Assembly (NCBI GenBank): GCA_003223835.1
Contig: QHWR01000084.1
Coordinates: 1-38,743, forward strand
Length of the DNA: 38,743 nucleotides
Reading direction: 5' to 3'
DNA from: Acidobacteriota bacterium
Lineage (GTDB): Bacteria > Acidobacteriota > Vicinamibacteria > Vicinamibacterales > 2-12-FULL-66-21
Part shown: positions 1 to 9,216 of the stretch, one piece after another
Layout: every line of letters begins with the position of its first letter
Numbering within the stretch: position 1 is the stretch's first letter
The notes under the pieces: generated by a model
The model's input: the letters and a program-made list of their open reading frames with translations, nothing else
The model's database searches: none
Told to the model about the DNA's origin: nothing
Made by a program: the position numbers and the translations under genes

Positions 1-217
1 GCTGCACGCGGAGGCGTTCGGTCCCAGAGGGACGCACAAGATCATCGAGGTGACGGTCGCGCGGACGTCGAGCACGGAAATCGAACGCGGCCAGATCGCG
101 CAGCGCGGCCAGGACGAGTTGAACCAGCGCGCGCGCAAAGCGGCCGTCCAGACTCCCGGCAAGGGCGTGACGAACATGACGCTGGATACGTCCTCGGGCA
201 GCCTGGTGGTGCACTGA
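1..217 (+). CDS. C-terminal end of a PilX-like type IV pilus assembly protein (partial)
   Basis: An open frame enters from the left edge (first full codon at base 2) and gives 71 residues ending LVVH before TGA at 215-217. The piece contains GPRGTHKIIEVTVART followed by a basic, Gln/Arg-rich stretch. A Gly-rich segment running into a short beta strand ending in V-x-R is what I expect near the end of PilX/minor-pilin membrane proteins encoded just upstream of pilY1. The stop overlaps the ATG of pilY1 (TGATG), so the two are probably co-translated. Assignment rests mainly on this context; the diagnostic N-terminus lies outside the window. Confidence 0.6.
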   Translation, partial: LHAEAFGPRGTHKIIEVTVARTSSTEIERGQIAQRGQDELNQRARKAAVQTPGKGVTNMTLDTSSGSLVVH

Positions 218-3200
218 TGCGCAGAGGCATTCGTCGAACCGTCGCCGGCCGCCGGCGCGGCGCCTGGACCGCGCTGCTGTCGCTCGCGGTCATGCTGTGG
301 TGGTCCACGATCGCCTCGGCGCAGCTCGATCCGATTGGCTTCGTCCGCCGTGTCCCGCCGACGATCATCGTCATCATGGACACGTCGGCGTCGATGCTGC
401 AGGACGGCAACGGCAATTACTACGACCCGGGGTTCTGGCCGACGACGGACGCGACGGTCACACCCGCGTTTTCGCTGCCGGTCGGAACGAAAACGTACCG
501 CCGCATCTTCAACGGGATGTTGTACGCCACCGCGACCAAGTACTCCTCGACCAAGATTCAGGCGGTCGCGGCCGTCTGGAATCCCGCGGACGCGCTGACT
601 TCGAACAACGCGACCGACAACGCGTTCCTCGATCCCACCCGGTATGCGATCGCCAAGGCGGGGCTGGCGGCGGCGATCGGGGAGAACTCCGTCTACACGA
701 CGCGATGGGGAGTCGTGAAGCTGCGGCAGAAGAACGTGGCGTGGCGTTCGACGCCGGGCGGTGCCGGCGCCGGCGGCAACGACTGCGACAAAGCGGTCGC
801 CGTCTCCGACGCGACGCAGCTGCTCTATGGCGACAACAACCCGTGCAGCGCGGGCGGGCCGAGCTTCTACGGCGTCTATGCGCCGAAGGTGGAAGCGGCC
901 AACTATCTGAACACCGGCGCCGCGCCGTTCGCCGGAACGATCATGGTGGCGCCGGCGGCCAGCACCGCGAGCGCGGTGCGCACGATCGCGCTGCGCGGCG
1001 CCGGCGATTCCCAGGGCTTCATCCCCGCCGGGATCGGCGGCATCGCCGCGGGCGCGCAGTTCGCGGACCGGCCGCTCAGCTTCGCGCTCGACGACGCGAA
1101 GAGCGCCGCGTCCACGGCGATGGCGAACGACGCCGCGTCGACCCGTTCGTGCCGCAACACGATCGTCATTCTGATCACCGCCGGCAAGGACTCCGGCAAC
1201 GCGGCGTACGTGTCGGGGAACGACGTGCTCGCGCGCGCGACCGGATTCACGACCGTGAGCGACGGCAGCAGCAACCATCGCGTGCCGATCCACGTGATCG
1301 GTGTCAGGGTCGCGGCCGCCGAGAAGACGCAGCTCCAGGGCATCGCGACGAACAGCGGCGGCGTCTACCATGACGCCTCGACGGCCGTGGACGTCCAGAA
1401 CTGGATCGACTACGCCGTGCAGGCGGGCTACATGCGATCCGCGGACATCACCGCCGCGAAGTCCTCGAGCGAGTTCATCGCGGTCAGCCCGATCGTCGCC
1501 ACGGTGAACCTCACCGGCGGCAAGGACTCGACCGGCACCGCGCTCGTCAACAACCTCGTGCATCAGCAGGACAACACGGCGCTGCCGGTGGTGCCGCAGC
1601 GCAGCAACGTCATGGTGACGGCGGCGTTCGAGCTGCCCGGGTTCGCCGGGAAGCTGCGCTCGTTCCGGGTGTACAAACCGGTGCGCGACACGAGCCAGGC
1701 CAGCGGGTGGAAGTTCCAGAACGACGGCACCAAACTGTGGCCCGACATCGACAGCCCCGCGCGCCCGTCGCTCGCGGGAGTGGCGCGCACGCCGGCGGAT
1801 CCGGCGACGCGGAACATCTACACGTACATCCCGGACGGGGCAGGCGGCGGGACGGTGACGGCGTTCACCACGGCCAACACCGCGTCGCTCGCGACGGCGA
1901 TGAACCTCAACGCGACCGCCGCCTCGACGCTGATCACGTTCATCCGTTCGCAGCCGATCGGCGCGATCATCGGATCGACCCCGGGGATTCAGGACACGCC
2001 GTCGCTCGATCCCCCGCCCGACGACGATTACGGCCGCGCCGATGCGCCCAGCAGCTTCGCCGGCATGCACAAGGATCGCCGCGCGATCATCTTCGTCGGC
2101 GCCAACGACGGGATGATGCACGCGATCGACGCGCGCACCGGCTTCGAGGTGTGGGCGTTCATTCCCTACAACCTGCTGACGAAGCTCAAGTCGCTCTTCG
2201 ACGGCCAGGCGATCGATACCTACGAGTACTTCGTGGACAGTTCGCCGAAGCTCGCCGAGGTGAAGATCGCCAATCAGTGGCGCAGCCTCCTGATGTTCGG
2301 AGAAGGCCCCGGCGGCGTCTTCTATCAGTGCTTCGACATCACCGAGGCGGGCATGGGCGTCGATCCGACCCTGGGGGACATCGGCGCGGTGAATTCGTTG
2401 CTCGCGAAGTTCGATTCACCCAACGAGTCGATCGTGTTCAAGTGGGCATTCCCCAACTACGGCCACTTCGACCCGACGATCAAGCAGACGTTCCCCCTGA
2501 CCGACGGGTCTCCCGGCAACAGCGTCACCCTCTGGGGCGACCTGAACGACAGCAAGGGTGCCACGTACGTCGAGAAGACGATCGGGTTCACGTGGTCCGA
2601 CCCGGCGGTCGGTCCGCTCGATGCAGCGCGCGACACGACGGCCGTGATCATGGGGTCCGGCTACTTCCCGCCGATCGAGACCTCGCTCAGCAATCGCGGC
2701 GGCCCGTCCGCGCCGAAGGCCGGCAACGCCATCTACCTGCTCGACGTCGATACCGGCCTTCCGCTGGGCAACGAGTCGGAGACGGTCTGTGCCACAACCA
2801 CCGGCCGTGGATGCGTGTCAGTGGGAGACGTCGCCGGGAACCTCCGCAAGAACGCGATTCAGGCGGACCCGACCGCGGCCGGCGTCAGCGGCTCGGCCGT
2901 GATCAGCAAGGCATACGCGGGGGACATCGACGGCAAGTACTGGCGGTTCGATTTCCAGGTGGACGGCACGTTGACCGCGAATCTCATGGCGGACACGGGC
3001 GTGCCGATCTACGCGTCGTCGGCGCTGCTCTTCGTCGGCGGCGCCGACGTCTACATGTTCTTCGCGACCGGAAGCGACATCCTGCCGCCGACCACGCCTG
3101 GGGGCACCGGCACGTTCAAGTTGTACGGCTTGAAGGACAACGCGCCCGCGAGCGGATCGACCACGAAGTTCTCGATCGACCTCGCGACCGTGAGCGCCTC

Positions 3201-3573
3201 CGGCGCGCTGGTGACCGGTGAACGGCCGTCCACGTCGCCGACCGTCGCGGGTGATATCGTCTTCTACACCACCACGACGGAGAGCGGGTCCGCGCCGTGC
3301 AACGATTTTTCGGCGAACCTGTACGCCATCACCTACACGGGCTCGGCGGCGTACGACGCGAACGGAAACGGGAAGATGGACAACAACGAGAGCAATGTCG
3401 TCAAGACCGTGGCCGGACGTGCGACGGCGCCGTTCATCGTCGATCAGCATCTGTACTTCGGATCCACCGGCGCCGGCGGCGCGGTCGTCCAGGCATTCGG
3501 GGACCCCGTGGACTTCAACAACGGCGTCGGGCAGGTTGGCGTGCGGATCCTGTCGTGGCGCGAAATCCGGTAG
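217..3573 (+). CDS. pilY1: PilY1-family type IV pilus tip/assembly protein
   Basis: 1118 residues, the size of PilY1 proteins. Residues 1-35 look like a signal peptide (Arg-rich start, hydrophobic core, cut after ASA). A von Willebrand A-like fold follows, with a MIDAS-type DTSAS at 55-59. The C-terminal half carries PilY1 beta-propeller hallmarks: FVGANDGMMHAIDARTG at about 627 and AYAGDIDGKYWRFDF at about 899. An EF-hand-like loop, DANGNGKMDNNE, lies at about 1047. In the family, PilY1 caps or primes the type IV pilus, and calcium binding in the propeller controls extension and retraction. The start overlaps the stop of the PilX-like gene, and a TPR gene follows 10 nt after the stop, consistent with one minor-pilin operon. 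The calcium loop sits unusually near the C-terminus (see findings). Confidence 0.93.
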   Translation: MRRGIRRTVAGRRRGAWTALLSLAVMLWWSTIASAQLDPIGFVRRVPPTIIVIMDTSASMLQDGNGNYYDPGFWPTTDATVTPAFSLPVGTKTYRRIFNGMLYATATKYSSTKIQAVAAVWNPADALTSNNATDNAFLDPTRYAIAKAGLAAAIGENSVYTTRWGVVKLRQKNVAWRSTPGGAGAGGNDCDKAVAVSDATQLLYGDNNPCSAGGPSFYGVYAPKVEAANYLNTGAAPFAGTIMVAPAASTASAVRTIALRGAGDSQGFIPAGIGGIAAGAQFADRPLSFALDDAKSAASTAMANDAASTRSCRNTIVILITAGKDSGNAAYVSGNDVLARATGFTTVSDGSSNHRVPIHVIGVRVAAAEKTQLQGIATNSGGVYHDASTAVDVQNWIDYAVQAGYMRSADITAAKSSSEFIAVSPIVATVNLTGGKDSTGTALVNNLVHQQDNTALPVVPQRSNVMVTAAFELPGFAGKLRSFRVYKPVRDTSQASGWKFQNDGTKLWPDIDSPARPSLAGVARTPADPATRNIYTYIPDGAGGGTVTAFTTANTASLATAMNLNATAASTLITFIRSQPIGAIIGSTPGIQDTPSLDPPPDDDYGRADAPSSFAGMHKDRRAIIFVGANDGMMHAIDARTGFEVWAFIPYNLLTKLKSLFDGQAIDTYEYFVDSSPKLAEVKIANQWRSLLMFGEGPGGVFYQCFDITEAGMGVDPTLGDIGAVNSLLAKFDSPNESIVFKWAFPNYGHFDPTIKQTFPLTDGSPGNSVTLWGDLNDSKGATYVEKTIGFTWSDPAVGPLDAARDTTAVIMGSGYFPPIETSLSNRGGPSAPKAGNAIYLLDVDTGLPLGNESETVCATTTGRGCVSVGDVAGNLRKNAIQADPTAAGVSGSAVISKAYAGDIDGKYWRFDFQVDGTLTANLMADTGVPIYASSALLFVGGADVYMFFATGSDILPPTTPGGTGTFKLYGLKDNAPASGSTTKFSIDLATVSASGALVTGERPSTSPTVAGDIVFYTTTTESGSAPCNDFSANLYAITYTGSAAYDANGNGKMDNNESNVVKTVAGRATAPFIVDQHLYFGSTGAGGAVVQAFGDPVDFNNGVGQVGVRILSWREIR

Positions 3574-3583
3574 TGACGCGTCT

Positions 3584-4522
3584 GTGAAACCCGCGGCCGT
3601 CATCTGTCCGTCCTGCGGCGCGAAAGTCAAAGCCGGGCGCGAGCGCTGTCCACGGTGCCGCGCGGCGATCGTCATCCCCGTCGTCGATCCGCGCGTGGCG
3701 GCGGCGCGCAGCCGCCGCATGCAGCAGATCGGCTTCGGCCTGCTCGGCACGGCGGTGCTCGCCGTGGCGACGATCTGGATCGTGTTCGTGCCGCGTCCCG
3801 GACCGCCGCCGGCGAGCCGTCTCGCGGATCCGCTGGCTGCCCGCCGGGCGGCCAGGCCCGCGCCGAAGGCGATCGACGCGCCTGCCACGCCGGCCGGCCG
3901 TCCGTTCATGGAGCCCACGGGGAAGGCCTACGAGGCGTACCAGGCCGGAGACTTCGATGCCGCGCGGACGCACTACGAGGACGCGCTGAAGAAGAATCCG
4001 AACGATGCAGAGGCCATGAGCAACCTCGGGCAGGTGCTCGTGCGTCTCGGCAAGCCGCAGGAGGCAATCGCGTATTTCGAGCGTGCCGCCGCGCTGAACC
4101 CGGATCGCTGGGCATACGCGTTCAACCTCGCGCGCGCGCAGGCGTTGCTGGAGCAGTGGGACCGCTCCATCGGCAGCTACCAGCGCGCGCAACGGCTCTT
4201 CCCGAACGATTACGCGACGACCTTCAATCTCGCGCTCACGCTGCACAAGTCGGGCAACGATGCCGCGGCGGTGCCCGAGTATCAGAAGGCGATCGAGCTC
4301 AACCCGCAGGACGCGTCGTTCAGGATGGCGCTGGCCATCAGCCTCGAGCGCGTGAACCGGACGGAAGCGGCCGCGGCCTACGGCGAGTACCTGCGCCTGT
4401 CCCCGACGGCGCCGGACGCCGATAAGGTACGTGCCCGAATCGCGGAGCTGACGGGCGTCCAGGCCGCGCCGGCCCCTGCGCCGGCGGCCGCCCCCGCTGC
4501 GGGGCGCGGCGGGTTACAATAG
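3584..4522 (+). CDS. Zinc-ribbon, single-TM, TPR-repeat protein
   Basis: 312 residues from a GTG at 3584. The listed ORF starts at 3218, but its first part is an out-of-frame shadow of pilY1. The GTG start keeps an N-terminal zinc ribbon (CPSC...CPRC, residues about 8-26), lost if the later ATG at 3720 is used. Next come a basic patch, one transmembrane helix (GFGLLGTAVLAVATIWIVFV, about residues 48-68), a Pro/Ala-rich linker and about four TPRs (for example NPNDAEAMSNLGQVLVRLGKPQEAIAYFERA). The C-terminus is Ala/Pro-rich. It likely presents TPRs outside the membrane as a scaffold. Position after pilY1 suggests a pilus-related role, but no specific function can be read from the sequence. Confidence 0.85.
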   Translation: MKPAAVICPSCGAKVKAGRERCPRCRAAIVIPVVDPRVAAARSRRMQQIGFGLLGTAVLAVATIWIVFVPRPGPPPASRLADPLAARRAARPAPKAIDAPATPAGRPFMEPTGKAYEAYQAGDFDAARTHYEDALKKNPNDAEAMSNLGQVLVRLGKPQEAIAYFERAAALNPDRWAYAFNLARAQALLEQWDRSIGSYQRAQRLFPNDYATTFNLALTLHKSGNDAAAVPEYQKAIELNPQDASFRMALAISLERVNRTEAAAAYGEYLRLSPTAPDADKVRARIAELTGVQAAPAPAPAAAPAAGRGGLQ

Positions 4523-4540
4523 CGTCACACGAGGAAAGAC

Positions 4541-5122
4541 ATGGCTCGAGGATTCTGCACCGCGTGCGTCACGGCCGCGTTGGTGGCGCTTGCCGTCCCG
4601 ATCGGCGCGCAGTCGCTCGGCGAGCTCGCCAAGAAGGAGCAGGAACGCCGCAAGGCGATCGACAAGCCGTCGAAGGTGCTCACCAACGACGATCTGAAAA
4701 AGCCGCAGAACCCGCTGCCGCCGTCGCAGCCGCTGGCGGGGGCGACCGGCCAGCCGATGCCGGAGGCGAAGCCGGCGGCGCAGCCGGATCAGAAGGCCGC
4801 GGCGCAGAAGCCCCCCGACGAGAAAGCCGCAAAGGACGAGAAAGGCGAAGAGTACTGGCGGGGCCGCATGACCCAGGCGCGCGAGGAGCTGCGCCGCAAC
4901 CAGATGTTCGCCGAGGCGCTGCAGACGCGCATCAACTCGCTCACCAGCGACTTCTCCGCGCGCGATGACCCGTACCAGCGCGCGCAGCTCGCCGACGATC
5001 GTCAGAAAGCGCTGGCGGAACTCTCGCGGGTCAAGGGCGAGATCGACGCCGGCACCAAGTTGATCGCGGAGATTGAGGAAGAGGCCCGCCAGGCCGGAGT
5101 CCCGCCAGGCTGGATACGCTGA
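4541..5122 (+). CDS. Small secreted protein of unknown function, charged and coiled
   Basis: 193 residues with a good Shine-Dalgarno (GAGGAAAG, about 3 nt before the ATG). A signal peptide (ACVTAALVALAVPIGAQS) is followed by LGELAKKEQERRKAIDKPSKVLTNDDL, a Lys/Glu-rich helical start. A Pro/Ala/Lys linker comes next, then a helical C-terminal half (REELRRNQMFAEALQTRINSLTSDF) that looks coiled-coil. I recognise the general look of periplasmic acidobacterial hypotheticals but cannot name a function. A TACAAT -10-like box sits upstream at 4515-4520 without a convincing -35. Confidence 0.8.
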   Translation: MARGFCTACVTAALVALAVPIGAQSLGELAKKEQERRKAIDKPSKVLTNDDLKKPQNPLPPSQPLAGATGQPMPEAKPAAQPDQKAAAQKPPDEKAAKDEKGEEYWRGRMTQAREELRRNQMFAEALQTRINSLTSDFSARDDPYQRAQLADDRQKALAELSRVKGEIDAGTKLIAEIEEEARQAGVPPGWIR

Positions 5123-5139
5123 ATCCCGTTCGCGCGCGC

Positions 5140-6528
5140 GTGACCCCGGCCCGGATTCTTCTCGTCGAGGACAAGGACTCGCTTCGCACCATGCTGCGCC
5201 ACGCGCTGGAGCGGCAGGGGCACGCCGTGCTCGAGGCGCGCGACCAGCCGGAGGCGCTCCGGTTCCTGCAGCAGGGACAGGCCGACCTCGTGCTGTCCGA
5301 TCTGCGGCTGCCCGCCGGCGACGGCTTCGGCGTCCTGCGCGCCGCGAAAGAGATCGACACGGATACGCCCGTCATCGTGATGACGGCGTACGGCAGCATC
5401 GAAGACGCCGTCGCCGCGATGAAGGAAGGCGCGCTCGACTTTCTCGCCAAACCAATCGACCCCGATCACCTGCTGCTCCTCGTGACGCGGGCGCTCGAGC
5501 AGCGACGGATCGTCACCGAGAACCTGCTGCTGAAAGAGGAGCTGGCGGTCCGCCGCGGGGCGCCGCAGCTCGTCGGCGAGGACCCCTCGCTGAGGAAACT
5601 GTTCGCGTCGCTCCAGCGCGCGGCGACGACCGACACGACCGTTCTGCTCGAAGGGGAGAGCGGCACGGGCAAGGAACTGTTCGCGCGATCGCTCCACGCG
5701 CTCAGCCAGCGCAGCGACGGGCCGTTTGTCGCGATCAACTGCGCGGCGATTCCGGAAACGCTGCTCGAGACGGAGCTGTTCGGCCACGAGAAGGGGGCGT
5801 TCACCGGCGCGCACGCGCGCAAGCCCGGCAAGTTCGAGCTGGCGCACCACGGCACCCTGTTCCTCGACGAAATCGGCGACCTGCCGATGTCGCTGCAGGC
5901 GAAAATCCTGCGCGCGCTCGAGGAGAAGCGCTTCGAGCGCGTCGGCGGCACCGCGTCGGTCCAGGTGGACGTGCGCCTCGTCGCGGCGACCAACAAAGGC
6001 CTTCGCGCCGCGGTCGCGGCCAAGCGCTTCCGCGAAGATCTCTTCTTCCGTTTGTCCGTGTTTCCGATTACGGTGCCGCCTCTGCGCGACCGGCCCGGCG
6101 ACATCCCGTTGCTCGCGCGCTACTTCGTCGATCGGTTCTGCCGCGATCTCAAGAAGCGGCCGCTCGTCCTCTCCGCCCCCGCGCAGGAGCAGCTCCAGAG
6201 CTATCGCTGGCCGGGGAACGTGCGCGAGCTGCAGAACTGCATCGAACGCGCCGTGATCCTCGCGGAGGGGGACACGATCCTCCCGCGTCACCTCAACTTG
6301 TCGTTTGCCGAGCCGCCCGTGGACGAGAACGCGCCGTCGGCCTGGGCGCACGTCGATCTATCCGGCAGCCTCACGGAAGTGACGCGCCGCGTGACCGCCG
6401 AGATCGAGAAGCTGAAGATCGAGGAGACGCTCCGGGAGGCGGGCGGCAACAAGGGACGCGCCGCCGAACTGCTCCAGGTCAGCTACAAGACGCTCCTCGC
6501 GAAGCTGCGGGAGCATGGGATCGAATAG
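5140..6528 (+). CDS. NtrC-family sigma-54-dependent response regulator
   Basis: 462 residues from GTG 5140, in three classical parts. A receiver domain has acidic pocket E10/D11, phospho-acceptor D54 in SDLRLP, a T/S switch in MTAYGS and the conserved Lys in FLAKPID. A sigma-54 AAA+ domain has Walker A GESGTGKE at 172-179, the sigma-54-contacting GAFTGA loop at 219-224, Walker B LFLDEIGDLP and WPGNVREL. A C-terminal Fis-type helix-turn-helix ends NKGRAAELLQVSYKTLLAKLREHGIE. On phosphorylation it should oligomerise and drive open-complex formation at -24/-12 promoters. No histidine kinase lies next to it. Pilin genes are often sigma-54 controlled, so regulation of the pilus genes beside it is a reasonable guess only. 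Confidence 0.95.
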   Translation: MTPARILLVEDKDSLRTMLRHALERQGHAVLEARDQPEALRFLQQGQADLVLSDLRLPAGDGFGVLRAAKEIDTDTPVIVMTAYGSIEDAVAAMKEGALDFLAKPIDPDHLLLLVTRALEQRRIVTENLLLKEELAVRRGAPQLVGEDPSLRKLFASLQRAATTDTTVLLEGESGTGKELFARSLHALSQRSDGPFVAINCAAIPETLLETELFGHEKGAFTGAHARKPGKFELAHHGTLFLDEIGDLPMSLQAKILRALEEKRFERVGGTASVQVDVRLVAATNKGLRAAVAAKRFREDLFFRLSVFPITVPPLRDRPGDIPLLARYFVDRFCRDLKKRPLVLSAPAQEQLQSYRWPGNVRELQNCIERAVILAEGDTILPRHLNLSFAEPPVDENAPSAWAHVDLSGSLTEVTRRVTAEIEKLKIEETLREAGGNKGRAAELLQVSYKTLLAKLREHGIE

Positions 6529-6549
6529 ATTCACCAACTCACCAATTCG
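6529..6549. repeat. Octameric TCACCAAC/T repeat between two convergent stop codons
   Basis: The 21 nt between the stop of the sigma-54 regulator (TAG 6526-6528) and the stop of the convergent membrane protein gene (TGA at 6552-6550) consist almost wholly of TTCACCAACTCACCAATTC (6530-6548). The identical 19-mer recurs at 28081-28099, in the array beside ompA. Confidence 0.85.
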
Positions 6550-8061
6550 TCACGGTCCGGGAAAACAGCGAAGCGCCGAGCGTGCGTCGCTCGGTCCGCG
6601 CGTCGCGGCGCCCGGACGGCCGAGCAGGATCGATTGATCGCCGGCCGCCAGCGTGACCCAGCCGTCGCCTATCAGTGCGGGCACGACGGGCAGGCGGCGC
6701 GGCAGCCAGATGTAATCCGGCTGCCAGCGATCGAGAAACGCGCGGCGCACCGGCGGATCGAAGTAGAAGCGCAGGTGCTCCTGCACGCGCGCGTCGGAGT
6801 AGACGGTTTCACGGCGTCCATCCATCGACACCTTCACCGCTGGCGCCTGCCCCGCCGAAGCGTCGTCGCGAAGGCGGCCCAGATGCCAGATCGCGTATTC
6901 TCCCCAGTCGAACCACGTGACCATGCGTCCGCTCGCGTGCTCGCGGAGCGCGAAGATGGTCACGTCGGCTTCGGGCGCGCCGTCCGGCTCCACGCGGACG
7001 CAGCGGACGTTGACGGCGGCCGCGTACGCGCTGCCCAGGAGCAGCGCGGCCGCCACGGCGAACGCCGTCGCTGACGCCAATCGCCCGCTTGCCGCTGCAC
7101 CGCGCGCCGTTCGCCGGGACGCGAGCAGGCTCGCCAGCGCGGGCCCCATCAACATCACGAGCGCCAGCGCCAGGAATGCCAGCAGCCGGTTCACGCGAAA
7201 GGCGAGAATCGCCAGCGTGAGGACGACCGTCGTTCGCCGTACATCGACGTCGCCGGCGGCGAGCGCCCGCCGTACGGCGGCGCCGGCCAGCGCGACCAGG
7301 CTCACCCACAACACGACGAAGAACGCGCCCATGCGATACACCGGCTGCCAGTCGGTGATGTCCGCGCGCCCGAAGCCGACGGTCTCGTGCAGGAACGTCC
7401 ACAAGCGCCAGCCGTACGGGTTTATCAGCGTCGCCGGGATCGCGACGGCGCCCGCGGCGAGAAGCGCGATCGTTTCCGTGCGGCGCACGCCGGCGACCAG
7501 GCCGCCCGCGATCCACAACACGAGCACGCCGACGCCGAGAATCCATCCGCCGTGAACGTTCGTCCAGAGGATCATCAGCGGAGGCACGAGCCACGCCGCG
7601 CGCGTCCGCCCGCCGGCGATCGTCACGAGCAGCCACAGCAGCGCCGCGAACATCACCAATGAGAACAGTTGCGGCCTGACGTGATTCGCCTGGGCAATGG
7701 TGCCGATGACCACGACGCCGATCAGCAGATCGCGCGCGCGGTCGCCGACGCCTTCCGTGCGGAGGCCGTGCGCGATCAGCACCGCCATCGCGGCCAGCAA
7801 CAGCACCTTGAGCGCGATCAGGCCCGCCGGCCCCGCCGCGCGATACGCGATCGCCATGACGCACTCCGCCAGCCACTCGTGGTTGATCCACGCGCGGTCG
7901 CTCGTGAACGAGTAGGGATCGACGTCCGGGATTCTGTGCTGGACGGCGATGTCGTGTCCGAAACGGACGTGGCCCCAGAGATCGGGGTCGGCTCGCGTGT
8001 GCGTGAAAACGGCGATGACGGTCCCGATGAGCGCGAGCCGGAGGATCGTCTGTGCGTTCAT
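6550..8061 (-). CDS. Polytopic integral membrane protein (GT-C-like, function unknown)
   Basis: 503 residues with roughly ten hydrophobic segments. The N-terminal loop after the first TM reads ADPDLWGHVRFGHDI...IPDVDPYSFTSDRAWINHEWLAE. This acidic-loop pattern recurs in a family of bacterial hypothetical membrane proteins that resemble GT-C glycosyltransferases, where acidic residues in the first large loop are catalytic. The C-terminal 150 residues form a soluble region (TWFDWGEYAIWHLG...VYSDARVQEHLRFYF). It lies 31 nt downstream of aroB on the same strand, so the two may share a transcript. No donor or acceptor can be inferred. Confidence 0.75.
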   Translation of the reverse strand: MNAQTILRLALIGTVIAVFTHTRADPDLWGHVRFGHDIAVQHRIPDVDPYSFTSDRAWINHEWLAECVMAIAYRAAGPAGLIALKVLLLAAMAVLIAHGLRTEGVGDRARDLLIGVVVIGTIAQANHVRPQLFSLVMFAALLWLLVTIAGGRTRAAWLVPPLMILWTNVHGGWILGVGVLVLWIAGGLVAGVRRTETIALLAAGAVAIPATLINPYGWRLWTFLHETVGFGRADITDWQPVYRMGAFFVVLWVSLVALAGAAVRRALAAGDVDVRRTTVVLTLAILAFRVNRLLAFLALALVMLMGPALASLLASRRTARGAAASGRLASATAFAVAAALLLGSAYAAAVNVRCVRVEPDGAPEADVTIFALREHASGRMVTWFDWGEYAIWHLGRLRDDASAGQAPAVKVSMDGRRETVYSDARVQEHLRFYFDPPVRRAFLDRWQPDYIWLPRRLPVVPALIGDGWVTLAAGDQSILLGRPGAATRGPSDARSALRCFPGP

Positions 8062-8092
8062 CGAGGGCGCGAAGGATCCGGGCCGTCGCGCT

Positions 8093-9196
8093 TCACGGAT
8101 GGAGTCCCATCGAGATCAGCTCCCGCGTCAGCTCCGCTTCGGTCACATCGTCCACGATGCTGGTCGTGCCGATCGGACCCGGCAGGACGAAGTGCAGCCG
8201 TCCCTCGACGATTTTCTTGTCGCGGCCGACCGCTTCGAGGACCTCGACGATTGACTGGTCGGTCACCGCCGGCAGCGGTCCCATCTGCGTAATCACCGCC
8301 TTCAGCGCGTCGAAATCCTCGGGCGGCATCGTGCCCCGCTCCGTCCCGATGGCGGCGGCCACGAGCATGCCGTACGCGATGGCTTCGCCGTGCCGAAAGC
8401 GCCGGTACTTCGTGACCGCTTCGAGCGCGTGGCCGATCGTGTGGCCGAAGTTCAGCGTCCGCCGCAGGCCGCTCTCCCGTTCATCCTGCTCGACGATGCG
8501 GCCCTTGATCGCGCACGACTCGGAAATCACCGGAAGCAGCGCGCCGGGCTCGCGCGCGAACAGCGGCGTCAGCGTCGCGTGCACGCGATCGAACAGCGAT
8601 CGGCTCTCGATGATCCCGTACTTGATCGCTTCGTACAGCCCGGCTCGGAATTCCCGGCGAGGCAGCGTGGCGAGGACGTGCGGGTCGATCGCGACGACGG
8701 CGGGGGGATGAAACGCGCCGATGAGGTTCTTGCCGGCCGCATGATTGACGCCGACCTTGCCGCCAATCGCGCTGTCCACCTGCGCGAGCAGCGTGGTCGG
8801 CACCTGCACGAGCGCGAGACCGCGCAGGTATGTGGCCGCCGCGAATCCCGCGATATCGCCGACGACACCGCCCCCGACGGCGACGATCGCGCTCGATCGA
8901 TCGGCGCGCATCCGGATCAGCGCGTCGTAGATGCGTCCGACCGTCTGCAGATGCTTGAACCGTTCCCCGTCCGGGATCAGGATCGGCTCGTCGGAGGTCA
9001 GGTCGGGGAGGCTTCGTCCGTGAAGCCGCCAGATTGTCGGATTCGACACGACGAAGCGCCGCGCGGGCACGCGCGCGTCGTCCAGCAGCGCGGGCAACGT
9101 CTTGAAGAGACCGGCGGCGATGTGTACCGGGTACGCGCCGCTGCGGCTGCCCACGTCGAGGCGGACGGGTGCGCCCGCCGGGGAAGCGGATGACAT
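8093..9196 (-). CDS. aroB: 3-dehydroquinate synthase
   Basis: 367 residues, the normal AroB length. It shows the NAD-binding signature VGGGVVGDIAGFAAATYLRG, the substrate/metal region VPTTLLAQVDSAIGGKVGVNH.AGKNLIGAFHPP, and the metal-ligand part LNFGHTIGHALE. It converts DAHP to 3-dehydroquinate, the second step of the shikimate pathway, in the cytoplasm. It is transcribed divergently from nadB with only 20 nt between the start codons, so promoters must overlap or lie inside the opposing gene. The membrane protein gene follows downstream. Confidence 0.97.
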   Translation of the reverse strand: MSSASPAGAPVRLDVGSRSGAYPVHIAAGLFKTLPALLDDARVPARRFVVSNPTIWRLHGRSLPDLTSDEPILIPDGERFKHLQTVGRIYDALIRMRADRSSAIVAVGGGVVGDIAGFAAATYLRGLALVQVPTTLLAQVDSAIGGKVGVNHAAGKNLIGAFHPPAVVAIDPHVLATLPRREFRAGLYEAIKYGIIESRSLFDRVHATLTPLFAREPGALLPVISESCAIKGRIVEQDERESGLRRTLNFGHTIGHALEAVTKYRRFRHGEAIAYGMLVAAAIGTERGTMPPEDFDALKAVITQMGPLPAVTDQSIVEVLEAVGRDKKIVEGRLHFVLPGPIGTTSIVDDVTEAELTRELISMGLHP

Positions 9197-9216
9197 CGGG
9201 GATGGTAGGATAACAG

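Noticed and set aside
2818-3918. 366-residue minus-strand ORF under pilY1 and the TPR gene
   Set aside because: Arg/Ala-rich shadow of two well supported plus-strand genes.
5002-6351. 449-residue minus-strand ORF
   Set aside because: Antisense shadow of the sigma-54 activator.
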